A stretch of 64,000 nucleotides of DNA from Ilumatobacteraceae bacterium (GTDB lineage: Bacteria; Actinomycetota; Acidimicrobiia; Acidimicrobiales; Ilumatobacteraceae), in contig JAWPMO010000001.1 in NCBI GenBank assembly GCA_033344875.1, positions 4,179,595 to 4,243,594 of the forward strand. The letters run 5' to 3'. The stretch's first letter is position 1, and every line of letters begins with the position of its first letter. Of the stretch, positions 24,153 through 32,176 are shown piece after piece. The translations under genes were made by a program, and so were the position numbers. The notes beneath the pieces are model-generated. The model did no database searches and was not told where the DNA came from. It saw only the letters and a list, made by a program, of their open reading frames with translations.

Positions 24153-25475
24153 TCAGGCGGTGAGCGTGAGCGTGAGCACAGGGTCGTCGGGTGGCCCGGC
24201 GCCGGAGTTGACGTCGTGCGCTGGCTCGTCGGTGTGGCCGGGCGGTCCGGTGCGGTTGGTCGGGCCTGTGCCGCGAGGCCGTTCGAGCGGAACCGTGGCG
24301 AAGAGTTCGCCGTCGGATTGTCGAATGGTCAGCGTGCGGTCGGGTTCGAGATGGAGTGACCAACCGCCCTCGTGGACGACGTGGTGGTGCCGGCTGCACA
24401 ACGGGAGCAAATTCGCGAGATCGGTCGGTCCGCCGTGCTCCCACTCGTGGATGTGGTGGATCTCGCAGCGGTGGTACGCCACATCACACCCGTGGAAGGC
24501 GCAAGACCGATACATGGCTCGCAGCGCCCGGCGCTGGGCACGGTTCGCGAGCCGTCGGGCCTGCCCGACGTCGACGGCGACGCCGTCGGCGTCGAGGATG
24601 ATGGGAACGATGGTGCCGTTGCACATCAACCGGACCACCGACGCCGGCGGGATGGGTGAACCATCGTCGAACTCGCAGATCGAGTGGTCGTGGAGTTCGC
24701 CGGTCGAAGCGGTGCGCTCGTCGACGTGGAGGCGGATCTCGGCCTCGGCCGCTCGCTCGGCCTGGTGCCCACCGGTGACGAGGTTGCCCAGCGCCTCGGC
24801 GGCGACGGCCGCTCGGTCGACCGACCGGTCGCCGCCGGCCTTGATCAGCGCGGCCGTTTCGGCGTCGAGCGAGTTGAACACGGCATGACCGAGCTCGGGG
24901 TGGAGCCGGGCGTTGAGGACGTACATGCCCTCGCGATCGATCTTCTTGGAGAGTCGGGTCTCGCGGCGTTGGCGCTCGGCACGCTCCACACCGGCGTCGC
25001 GCTCGAGGTGTCGGATCATGTCGCGGCAGTTGCGACCGAACTCCTCCGGCGTCATGCGGGCGGCGTCGGTGGCGAGTGCAGCCTCGTGCTCGAAGAACTC
25101 GGCGAGGATCTCGTCGTCGACCCGCGTGGTGGCGTTGGCGAGCGCATCGGCGTGGCCGGCGGTGACCGCACCGTCGGCGAGTTGGTCGGCCAGCGAAGGT
25201 GCATGGCCGAGCGCTTCGGCTCGACGTTCCTTCTGGCGGGCCTCGTTGGCGGATACGCCACCGTTGCGGGTGTGGAGGTCGGTCGCAGGTGCGCTCTGGC
25301 CGGCGACGCTGAGGTGCTGCACGTGAGCGGTCAGCCGGGCCTCGTACGAGTCGATGAACCCGCGCACCGCCTTGATCTGGCCGAACACCTGGGCGGCCCC
25401 TGCTCCGTCGAGCAGCGCAACGTCGGCCGGCAGCACCGCACGAACGGCGGCTGCGGGATCGACGATGATCGTCAT
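24153..25475 (-). CDS. 13E12-repeat/DUF222 HNH endonuclease-like protein, SOS-regulated
   Basis: 440 residues. A DUF222 (13E12) helical domain fills residues 1-300. The HNH nuclease motif follows: CAFHGCDVAYHRCEIHHIHEW, then NLLPLCSRHHHVVHEG, with the zinc Cys pairs and catalytic His-His present. The C-terminus is Pro/Gly-rich and disordered. These proteins are multicopy in actinobacteria; the nuclease role is presumed rather than shown. The promoter holds a perfect LexA palindrome and a -10 (TATCAT) 6 nt before the ATG. This matches the known LexA control of 13E12 genes in Mycobacterium tuberculosis. Start ATG 25475 fits the promoter; the upstream open frame is not coding-like. Confidence 0.88.
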   Translation of the reverse strand: MTIIVDPAAAVRAVLPADVALLDGAGAAQVFGQIKAVRGFIDSYEARLTAHVQHLSVAGQSAPATDLHTRNGGVSANEARQKERRAEALGHAPSLADQLADGAVTAGHADALANATTRVDDEILAEFFEHEAALATDAARMTPEEFGRNCRDMIRHLERDAGVERAERQRRETRLSKKIDREGMYVLNARLHPELGHAVFNSLDAETAALIKAGGDRSVDRAAVAAEALGNLVTGGHQAERAAEAEIRLHVDERTASTGELHDHSICEFDDGSPIPPASVVRLMCNGTIVPIILDADGVAVDVGQARRLANRAQRRALRAMYRSCAFHGCDVAYHRCEIHHIHEWEHGGPTDLANLLPLCSRHHHVVHEGGWSLHLEPDRTLTIRQSDGELFATVPLERPRGTGPTNRTGPPGHTDEPAHDVNSGAGPPDDPVLTLTLTA

Positions 25476-25481
25476 GAGTCC

Positions 25482-25487
25482 ATGATA
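25482..25487 (-). promoter_or_regulatory. -10 hexamer TATCAT, leaderless start next to SOS box
   Basis: TATCAT (minus strand) lies 6 nt before the ATG at 25475 and abuts the LexA palindrome, so bound repressor would cover the promoter. Confidence 0.55.
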
Positions 25488-25504
25488 TCGAACATATGTT
25501 CGAT
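25487..25504. promoter_or_regulatory. Perfect LexA SOS box
   Basis: ATCGAACATATGTTCGAT is an uninterrupted 18-bp palindrome containing the Gram-positive/actinobacterial SOS consensus CGAAC-N4-GTTCG. It ends 12 bp before the ATG of the 13E12/HNH gene and overlaps its -10. Confidence 0.88.
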
Positions 25505-26258
25505 TATCAACCCGGAGTTGAACCTCTACTGGGCGAACATCCAGTGGGGGCCGTGTCGGCCCTCGGGCACCGTCGACCGGTCTCCGACTCCGAGGCGCGT
25601 GCCGGAGGCCCCCGAGGTCGGGCGCGAACCCGTTGAGTAGGGCGCTGCACGTGGTCTCCGGTCCCGACTGGTCGGAAGAGGTGAGACCCGATCGCGGCCT
25701 GAGCAGGCGCTGTGGGGCAACGTTGAGGCGCGACTCCTTGTGCCTTGTCGCACCAAATGAAGCGATCGACCAATCTGTCGTTTCGTCGGCAGTGGGCGCC
25801 GACAGGTCGCCTGCTGTGGGATGCCGGGACGGCATGATCGAACCGTTCTCGCGCCGCCGGTCCTGCTTCAAGTCTGTTGACGATCGCCACTCCGGGTGTG
25901 CCCAGGGTCCGGGCGGGCGCCGGTCTGTCAGGTGATGAGGCTCGGGTTGCAGCCAACGGACGCCAGTCGTGGGCCGTCTGACCACCACCGATCTGCCCGG
26001 TATTCGTGGACTGCGTCGTCCGACAGCGCCTGGCTACAACTCGAAGTCGCCGCTCGCGTCGGTCACCCCCTCATGCCGTCGATCGCCCCGTCGACGCAGG
26101 GAATGTCGTCCACGGCCGCGTCGCTGACGAAATTGCCAAGCGCTGCACTGGGGCCCGGTGTGGTGCGTTGCGCTCGAGCTGGTCGTCACTACCGAGCGCC
26201 GATGTCGGGTGCCCCGAACTGCACTTCGGAGGCAGGCGCTGTCCTTGAACCGGATTGC
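25505..26258. other. Intergenic, no supported gene
   Basis: About 750 bp between the SOS-box promoter and the DUF4188 gene. Long frames exist on both strands only because stops are rare; none shows a domain, start signal or normal codon bias. Possibly degenerate coding DNA. Confidence 0.4.
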
Positions 26259-26759
26259 TCAGTAGGGATCGACGACTGGCTCGTCTGCGTCGCTCGCACC
26301 GATACGGGCTGCCGCGGAGTTCTTGAGGTGCCCGACCGGCACATGGCCGGCCGCAGCTGCGAGTCCGAACGCAGGCATGTTGCCATACACAGCTTCGTAC
26401 TCCCCCGCTCGCACTTTGAACGTCTCGTGCCAGATCCCGACATCGCCCGAGTCACGAACCGCTTTGTTGAACTGTCGCCACGGCTCCAAGTGAGGCAAGT
26501 CGGAATCTCGCGCGAAGTGGTCGAGGTCCTCGAAGCTCCGCCAGTACTGGACCAGGACCGTCGTCCGCCCGATCCACTGCTGGTACCCGAGGCAGCCGAG
26601 CTCTGGGTGTTCGTCGATCACCCGCAACATCCTGGGCATCGCCGTTGCCACCGGCCACCACTTCCGAACCTTCCACGGATTGTTGAAGCGCATCCCGATC
26701 AGGAACACGACGAAGTCGCCCTCGACCTCGGCGGTGAACCGTCCTGCGTGTACACCCAT
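26259..26759 (-). CDS. DUF4188 family protein (monooxygenase-like fold)
   Basis: 166 residues. The DUF4188 hallmarks are [33 protein letters not shown] and the central [25 protein letters not shown]. The family has a ferredoxin-like, antibiotic-monooxygenase-type fold and is often named by analogy with phenylacetaldoxime dehydratase or heme-binding enzymes; its function is not settled. The VGIWHETF segment near residue 110 carries the conserved His-Glu. Monocistronic; flanked by 750 bp and 209 bp without genes. Confidence 0.85.
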   Translation of the reverse strand: MGVHAGRFTAEVEGDFVVFLIGMRFNNPWKVRKWWPVATAMPRMLRVIDEHPELGCLGYQQWIGRTTVLVQYWRSFEDLDHFARDSDLPHLEPWRQFNKAVRDSGDVGIWHETFKVRAGEYEAVYGNMPAFGLAAAAGHVPVGHLKNSAAARIGASDADEPVVDPY

Positions 26760-26968
26760 GGGTCGTCAACCTTCTCTCTTGCCGTCAGAAGTTCCGCGAA
26801 CAGAGTGCATCTTTCCGCACTCGCCCCCCTCGCGTCGAACGCCGGCAACGGTCGCCGAGAGCTAGGCGTCCCAGAACGCCGGATCGAGGCACGCATAGCG
26901 ACGCGGGCGGCGAGATCCGCCCGGTCGTCAGGTCGAGGTCGCTCGGTTCGGTCGTTCGACGCGAGCCG

Positions 26969-28099
26969 CTACGCGGTCGGCGTCGGGGGCGACTTGGAGG
27001 AGACTGCCGGTGGTGCCGGTCGCGAGTTGTGCCTGGCACAACTCGCGATGTCAGCGCTCTGGCGGAGGTGGTGCGCTGCGAACAGGTCGCTGGCGTTACT
27101 CGCACCGGCGATCGCGTCGGCGGCGAGGATCACCGCGGCTGCCGTGTACGACGAGTGCTCGTCTTCGGGGAACACGATCCGGTCGGGGTGCACGATGCCC
27201 GTGAGGTACGCACCCGACTCCAACCGATGTGGCCGTGTCCAGCGCAACAGATCGGTCGCGGTGACGAAGTCGCCGATCACGGCGTACGCGAGCGATGCCT
27301 CGGCGGTCTCCGAGGCGGTCACCCACGGCTCGTCGGCGACGCAGCGGATGCCCAGATGCTCCATCGAGAAGATGGGCCAGCCGTCGGCCATCCTGGCCTT
27401 GGCAGCCTCGTCGACGGTGGCCCCGGCCAGCACCGGGTAGTACCAGTCCATCGCCCAACGGGTCTTCGGCTCGAATGCGTCGGGTCGGCTGTTGATCAGC
27501 TCGACCATCGTGTCGGCGGCCTCGACCCAGTCGGGTCGTGGCGACCCGGTGGCACGTCCGGCGGCCGCACCACACCTGAGCGCGTGCTGGATCGACGACG
27601 AGCCGGTCAGGAGGGCGTAGTCCCACGGGCGGGTGCCGTCGGCTTCGATCGCCCACAGGACGAGTCCGTCGTCGCGGCGCAGCGAGAGGACGAAATCGAG
27701 CGCTCGTTCGACGGTCGGCCACAGGTTGTCGACGAAGCTCCGGTCGCCGGTGCACCGCCAGTGATGCCACACGCCCGTCGCGATGTAGGCGCAGACGTTG
27801 GTGTCGATCTTGGCCTCTTCGATCGTGTCGTCGCGTTCGCCGTCGGGCACGTAGTAGTTGTGCCAGCTCCCGTCGGGGCGCTGGATGTCGGCCAGCCACT
27901 CGTAGGCCCGCTCGGCCTCGACGTGGAAACCGGCGACGTCGAGGGCCATCGCCGACTCGACGTGGTTCCACGGGTCGCTGTGACCGCCGGGGAACCACGG
28001 GATCATGCCGCTCGCGGTCTGCAACGAGGCGAGGTGCTCGCCGGAGGCGATGACCTCGTCGCTGGTGAGTACGCCTGGCAGATCGGGGATCGAGCTCAT
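26969..28099 (-). CDS. (alpha/alpha)-barrel protein of the prenyltransferase/six-hairpin-glycosidase type
   Basis: 376 residues from ATG 28099. Repeating helical hairpins with aromatic-acidic motifs: MIPWFPGGHSDPWNHVESAMAL, the IQRPDGSWHNYYVPDG element, and IDTNVCAYIATGVWHHW. The QxPDGSW-type element is shared by terpene cyclases/prenyltransferases and six-hairpin glycosidases, so the chemistry is undecided. Context (methyltransferase and family-4 glycosyltransferase immediately upstream, 4-nt overlap) favours a role in a glycan or glycolipid. The last 30 residues are Pro/Ser-rich and probably disordered. Confidence 0.65.
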   Translation of the reverse strand: MSSIPDLPGVLTSDEVIASGEHLASLQTASGMIPWFPGGHSDPWNHVESAMALDVAGFHVEAERAYEWLADIQRPDGSWHNYYVPDGERDDTIEEAKIDTNVCAYIATGVWHHWRCTGDRSFVDNLWPTVERALDFVLSLRRDDGLVLWAIEADGTRPWDYALLTGSSSIQHALRCGAAAGRATGSPRPDWVEAADTMVELINSRPDAFEPKTRWAMDWYYPVLAGATVDEAAKARMADGWPIFSMEHLGIRCVADEPWVTASETAEASLAYAVIGDFVTATDLLRWTRPHRLESGAYLTGIVHPDRIVFPEDEHSSYTAAAVILAADAIAGASNASDLFAAHHLRQSADIASCARHNSRPAPPAVSSKSPPTPTA

Positions 28100-28818
28100 G
28101 TGCGCTGCTTCGTGCCGTAGTGCACCGAGCTCTTGCCGAGCACGGGGGACAGCACCTTCTCGGCGAGCTTGGTGGTCGTCGGCTGCTCGATGATGTCCCA
28201 TTCGAGGAAGCGGCGATACCTGGCGACGGCGGGATGGTCGTCGTTGCGTGGGCCGACCGCGCACTTGAGCCACCAGTACGGTGAGTGCAGCGCGTGCGCG
28301 CGGTGGTAGCCGTCGACGTCGAGTCCGGCGGTGCGCAACTTGGCGCTCAGTTCGGTGCGGCTGTAGATCCGGACGTGACCACCGACGCTCTTGGGGGCGT
28401 GGTACTCGTCGCTGAGTTTCCAGTTGATCGTCTCGGGCAGCCAGGCGGGCACCGTGGCGGCGAAGCGGCCACCGGGCTTGAGGACCCGCACCATCTCGGA
28501 GACCGCCGCAACGTCGTCCTGGATGTGCTCGAGCACCTCGGAGGTGATCACGACGTCGAATGTCGCATCGGGGAACGGCAGCCGGGTGGCGTCGCCGCGC
28601 AGCACGCCGATCAGCTTGTCGGCCGTGATCTCGCCGGCTTCGACCATCGCTGCGAGCGTGTCGCGGGTCTCGACGACCTCGTCGGCCGCGTAGTCGAGTG
28701 CGACCACGTGTGCACCCCGGCGGGCGCACTCGTACACGTGCCGACCGAAGCCGGCACCCACGTCGAGCACACGGTCGCCGGCGCTGAGCCCGAGTTGATC
28801 GAAGCGAATCGTCAGCAT
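28096..28818 (-). CDS. Class I SAM-dependent methyltransferase
   Basis: 240 residues. SAM-binding motif I VLDVGAGFGRHVYECARRG (about 18-36), motif II acidic end VVALDY, and motif with FDVVITSEVLEHIQDD near 88-103, typical of the UbiE/methyltransf_11 group. The C-terminal half (HAPKSVGGHVRIYSRTEL, YWWLKCAVG) resembles methyltransferases of polysaccharide clusters. Sandwiched with 4-nt spacing or overlap between the glycosyltransferase and the alpha-barrel gene; acceptor unknown. Confidence 0.88.
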   Translation of the reverse strand: MLTIRFDQLGLSAGDRVLDVGAGFGRHVYECARRGAHVVALDYAADEVVETRDTLAAMVEAGEITADKLIGVLRGDATRLPFPDATFDVVITSEVLEHIQDDVAAVSEMVRVLKPGGRFAATVPAWLPETINWKLSDEYHAPKSVGGHVRIYSRTELSAKLRTAGLDVDGYHRAHALHSPYWWLKCAVGPRNDDHPAVARYRRFLEWDIIEQPTTTKLAEKVLSPVLGKSSVHYGTKQRT

Positions 28819-28822
28819 GGGT

Positions 28823-30124
28823 TCAGAGGCGTCCGTTCCGGCGGAGCTTCTCGATGTTCTGCGGCATCGCCAGCACCTCGCGGTACTGCTCGACGGTCAG
28901 CTCGGCACACCGCTTCCAGGTCCACCGTTCGAGCACACGCTGTCGGCCGGCCTCGCCGATGCGGGCCCGCGCCTCGGGGTTGGTCAGCGCGCCGTGGATC
29001 GTCGATGCCAGATCGCCGGCGTCGCCCTTTCGGCATCGGAACACGGTCTCGCCGTCGGTGCCGGTGACCTCGGGCAGCGCGCCGCCGTCGGTGGCGACGA
29101 GCGGTGTGCCGGAGCACATCGCCTCGATCGCCGGGAGGCTGAAACCTTCGTACAGGCTGGGGACGACCGCGAGTTCGGCTTCGCTGTAGAGCTCGACGAT
29201 CCGCTCGTCGGTCACGCCCGAGACGAAATCGATGTGGGGAGAGAGGTCGTACTGGTCGATCAGGTCCATCGACTTGCCGGGCTTCGGCTTGCCGATGATC
29301 GTGAGCGTGATCTCGTGACCGTCGGCCCGCAGCTTGGCCATCGCCTCGACGAGGAACGCCAGGCCCTTGAGCGCCACGTCGGCCGACGCGGTGGTGATCA
29401 AGCGCCCGGGCACCCGGGCCACGCCGTCGACCGGCTTGAACAGGTCGGGGTCGACGCCGACCGGCACCAGGCGCATGTTCTCGAGCGGCACGCCCATGTC
29501 GGCGTGGATGTCTTGGATCGAGTTCTCGCTGACGACGACGACCCGTGGCATCTTGGAGGCCACCCGTCCCTGCATCTTGACGAACCCGTACCAGCGTCCG
29601 ATCGACCACCGTTTGAAGCGGTTGGGTGCGGCCTCCATCTCGAGCATGCGGTCGCGGGTGATCGGGTGGTGCAGGGTGACGATCAATGGCACCTGCTGCT
29701 CGAGCTTGGCGATCCCGTAGCCGAGGCACTGGTTGTCGTGGACGAGATCGAACTCGCCGAGGCGGCGCTGCAGGTGGTGGTTGACCCGTGCGCTGAACGC
29801 GAGCGGTTCGGGGAACTGACCGGTCGAGAAGATCGCGGTCTCGAGGAAGTCGTACCTCGTCTTGAACTCCCAGTACGCCGGGAAACGACCGGGGTAGTGG
29901 TCGTTGAAGAGATCGAGGCTCGGCAACTTCGTGAGTTCGACCCGGTCGTCGAGGACGGGGTACGGCTGGCCTCCCAGGACCTCGACGGAGTGGCCGAGGT
30001 CGACCAGCGCCTTCGTGAGGTGGCGGGTGTAGACCCCCTGGCCCCCGACGTGCGGCTTGCCCCGGTAGGTCAGGTAGGCGAGTGACAGCGGCGCGTCGGG
30101 GTCGAGGCCGGCCGGTTTGGACAT
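28823..30124 (-). CDS. Glycosyltransferase family 4 protein
   Basis: 433 residues, GT-B fold. The N-terminal domain has the donor-side GKPHVGGQGVYTRHL loop near 22-36. The C-terminal Rossmann domain carries the E-x7-E retaining motif in EGFSLPAIEAMCSGTPLVAT near 345-364. Retaining GT4 enzymes transfer sugars from nucleotide or lipid donors to growing glycans. First gene of a three-gene minus-strand operon; ATG 30124 with TAGCCT 6 nt upstream. Acceptor and sugar are not evident. Length is normal. Confidence 0.9.
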   Translation of the reverse strand: MSKPAGLDPDAPLSLAYLTYRGKPHVGGQGVYTRHLTKALVDLGHSVEVLGGQPYPVLDDRVELTKLPSLDLFNDHYPGRFPAYWEFKTRYDFLETAIFSTGQFPEPLAFSARVNHHLQRRLGEFDLVHDNQCLGYGIAKLEQQVPLIVTLHHPITRDRMLEMEAAPNRFKRWSIGRWYGFVKMQGRVASKMPRVVVVSENSIQDIHADMGVPLENMRLVPVGVDPDLFKPVDGVARVPGRLITTASADVALKGLAFLVEAMAKLRADGHEITLTIIGKPKPGKSMDLIDQYDLSPHIDFVSGVTDERIVELYSEAELAVVPSLYEGFSLPAIEAMCSGTPLVATDGGALPEVTGTDGETVFRCRKGDAGDLASTIHGALTNPEARARIGEAGRQRVLERWTWKRCAELTVEQYREVLAMPQNIEKLRRNGRL

Positions 30125-30130
30125 CGTGAC

Positions 30131-30136
30131 AGGCTA
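30131..30136 (-). promoter_or_regulatory. -10 hexamer TAGCCT, leaderless start
   Basis: TAGCCT (minus strand) lies 6 nt before the glycosyltransferase ATG at 30124. Confidence 0.45.
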
Positions 30137-30171
30137 CCGGTGGGTCATTACCCTGCGGTAACCGAGCCCGG

Positions 30172-32067
30172 TCACCCGCAGTAGGCCGTCTGGACGTCGG
30201 TCTCCCCGGACACGACCGTACGGTTCCCGAACCCGTCGGTCGCCGTGATCGTCCACGTGAAGAGTCCGGTGTCGGGGCCCTGCTGGCCGTCGAAGTCGAG
30301 GTCGACGCTCGCGAACCAGTCGGCTCGACGCTGCGTGAGGTTGGCGACCCGGCCGCCGTTGGGTCCGGTGATGCGCCAGAGGGCGGTGATCGGCGGCGAC
30401 TCGTCGGTGATCACCGCGGTGGCCACGAGCGGGTTGTCGCCGGCACCGACGACGATCGGGCAGTGGGTGGCGCCGGGTCGCCGGACCTCGACCACCGGCG
30501 GTCGGGCGATGACCCCGTCGAGATCGACAGCCGCCGAGGTGCCCGGTCCGACGAACGTGAGCCGTTGCGTGGTGAGCGGGCCTTCGACCGACCAGGTCCG
30601 GTCGATGGTGACGACCACGTCGAGCTGCGCTCCCGGCGCCAGGGTGCCGTCGCTCGGCGACGCCGAGAACGGGGATGCGACGCCGCGGAACCCGCTCGGT
30701 CCGGTGAGGCTCGACCAGTCGACGGGTGATCCGCCGGTGTTGCCCAGCGTGATCGTGGCGCTGTCGCGGGTCGCCCCGAAGTCGATCGATCCGGCCGAGA
30801 GCGTCAACGCTCCGGGTGCCACGGTCGTGGTCGTGGCCGGCGGATTCGTCGTGGTGGTCGTGGTGGTCGTGGTCGGCGGTGGGATCGTGGCGGGTGGCAG
30901 CGTGACGACGACGGGCACGGTCGATGTCGTGCTGGTACCGGTGGTCGTGCTCGTGGTGCTGGTCGTGCTGCTGCTGGTGGTGGAGGTGCTGCTCGACGCG
31001 GTCGTCGTGGTCGAACCGTCGGTCGTGGTCGGCGCCACCGAGTCGACGGCGGTCACAGGTGCGGCGAGGGTCGTCGACGCGTCGTCGATCGGGGAGGTGG
31101 TGGTCGTCGTGCCGTCGCCGATGGCCAACTCGGCGTCACCGTTCGCCAGCACCCACGCGGTGGTGCCGCCCACGAACAGCAGCGCGAGGGTCGACAGCGT
31201 GATCCAGAGGCCGAGCCGTCGGGCCTGCCGGAGGGCAGCCGGAAAGCCTCCCGGCGCGCCGAACCCGTAGCTCGGCTCCACGCCGCTCCCGGCAGCAGCC
31301 AGCACCCGATCGCGCAGGTCGGCCGGCGCGGCGAACGCCGGCGCTGCACCGAACAGCGCGAGCGGCGCCACCTTGCGGCGGGACCGTTCGCAGATCTCGC
31401 AGCGGTCGATGTGGCGGGCGACGCGCTTGCGGATGAGCACGGTGAACTCACCGTCCCACCCCGAGAGGATCGAGGCGAGTTCGTCGCAGTCGTCGCGACC
31501 GCCGCTGGCGACGCAGTACGCACCGAGGCTTCGCTCGGTCCGCTGACGCATGCGGTGCACCAGGCCGTAGCTCTGCTGGGTCGTCACGCCGAGCGCATCG
31601 GCGAGGTCGTCGCCCTCCAGGCCCTGGCGCACGCTCAGTTCCAGCACGAGCTGGTCGCGTTCGTCGAGCCCCACCGCTGCGTTGCGGACGAGTTCGGCGA
31701 GTTCTTGGTACTCGAGGCCGGCCGACTCGTCGTCGGTCTGCGGGGGGAGCGCCATCTCAGCCGTCGGCTCCGTGAAGTCGGTCAGGACGACCCGCTTGCG
31801 TCTGCCCGAGCGTCGATAGACCTCGTTGCGCAGGATCGCGAAGAGCCACGGCTTGAGCCGCGACGGGTCGCGCAGCTGTGACATTCGCTCGGCGGCGACG
31901 ACGAACACGTCCTGGGTGATGTCGGCCGCATCGTCGCGGTGGCGCGTCATCGCCGCGGCCGTGTCGTACAGCGTGGCGCCGTAGCGGTCGTAGATCGCTG
32001 CGAACGCGGCGCGGTCGCCGGCGAGATGGTCGGTTACGAGCTGGGCGTCCGTCGTCGTCGATGTCAT
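30172..32067 (-). CDS. ECF sigma factor fused to zinc anti-sigma motif, membrane helix and extracellular domain
   Basis: 631 residues. Residues 1-190 are an ECF sigma factor: region 2 with DDAADITQDVFVVAAERM and region 4 with GLDERDQLVLELSVRQGLEGDDLADALGV. Near 218-226 lies H-x3-C-x2-C (HIDRCEICERS), the zinc-binding anti-sigma signature. One transmembrane helix spans about 285-308. A Thr/Ser-rich tether of roughly 100 residues (about 318-425) follows, then beta-rich extracellular domains ending with a Cys-containing segment to 631. Sigma factor, anti-sigma element and sensor are thus one polypeptide. Actinobacterial ECF groups with C-terminal anti-sigma-like extensions are known, but this long exterior domain makes it notable. 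A hairpin covers the region before the ATG. Proteolytic release is inferred. Confidence 0.82.
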   Translation of the reverse strand: MTSTTTDAQLVTDHLAGDRAAFAAIYDRYGATLYDTAAAMTRHRDDAADITQDVFVVAAERMSQLRDPSRLKPWLFAILRNEVYRRSGRRKRVVLTDFTEPTAEMALPPQTDDESAGLEYQELAELVRNAAVGLDERDQLVLELSVRQGLEGDDLADALGVTTQQSYGLVHRMRQRTERSLGAYCVASGGRDDCDELASILSGWDGEFTVLIRKRVARHIDRCEICERSRRKVAPLALFGAAPAFAAPADLRDRVLAAAGSGVEPSYGFGAPGGFPAALRQARRLGLWITLSTLALLFVGGTTAWVLANGDAELAIGDGTTTTTSPIDDASTTLAAPVTAVDSVAPTTTDGSTTTTASSSTSTTSSSTTSTTSTTTGTSTTSTVPVVVTLPPATIPPPTTTTTTTTTNPPATTTTVAPGALTLSAGSIDFGATRDSATITLGNTGGSPVDWSSLTGPSGFRGVASPFSASPSDGTLAPGAQLDVVVTIDRTWSVEGPLTTQRLTFVGPGTSAAVDLDGVIARPPVVEVRRPGATHCPIVVGAGDNPLVATAVITDESPPITALWRITGPNGGRVANLTQRRADWFASVDLDFDGQQGPDTGLFTWTITATDGFGNRTVVSGETDVQTAYCG

Positions 32068-32074
32068 GGGTCAT

Positions 32075-32111
32075 GGGCCTCGTCCTCTGGGGGTCCAGAG
32101 GAACGAGGCCC
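32075..32111 (-). promoter_or_regulatory. Hairpin between lon and the sigma-fusion gene, covering its ribosome site
   Basis: A 16-bp stem with one bulged base (32075-32090 pairs with 32095-32111, loop of 4). On the minus strand the 3' arm contains GAGGACGAGG, the only ribosome-site-like sequence before the ATG at 32067, so the stem would hide it. It could also terminate lon transcription; no U-tract follows. Confidence 0.6.
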
Positions 32112-32176
32112 GGGAATCTCGCGATTCTTCCAGAGATTCCGACCGGGTCGCCGGAGCATTTCCGGGCCGAGGGTCG

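Noticed and set aside
25507-25956. Gene upstream of the SOS box on the minus strand
   Set aside because: Arg/Pro-rich translation without domain, no start signal, and it would run into the LexA-controlled promoter.
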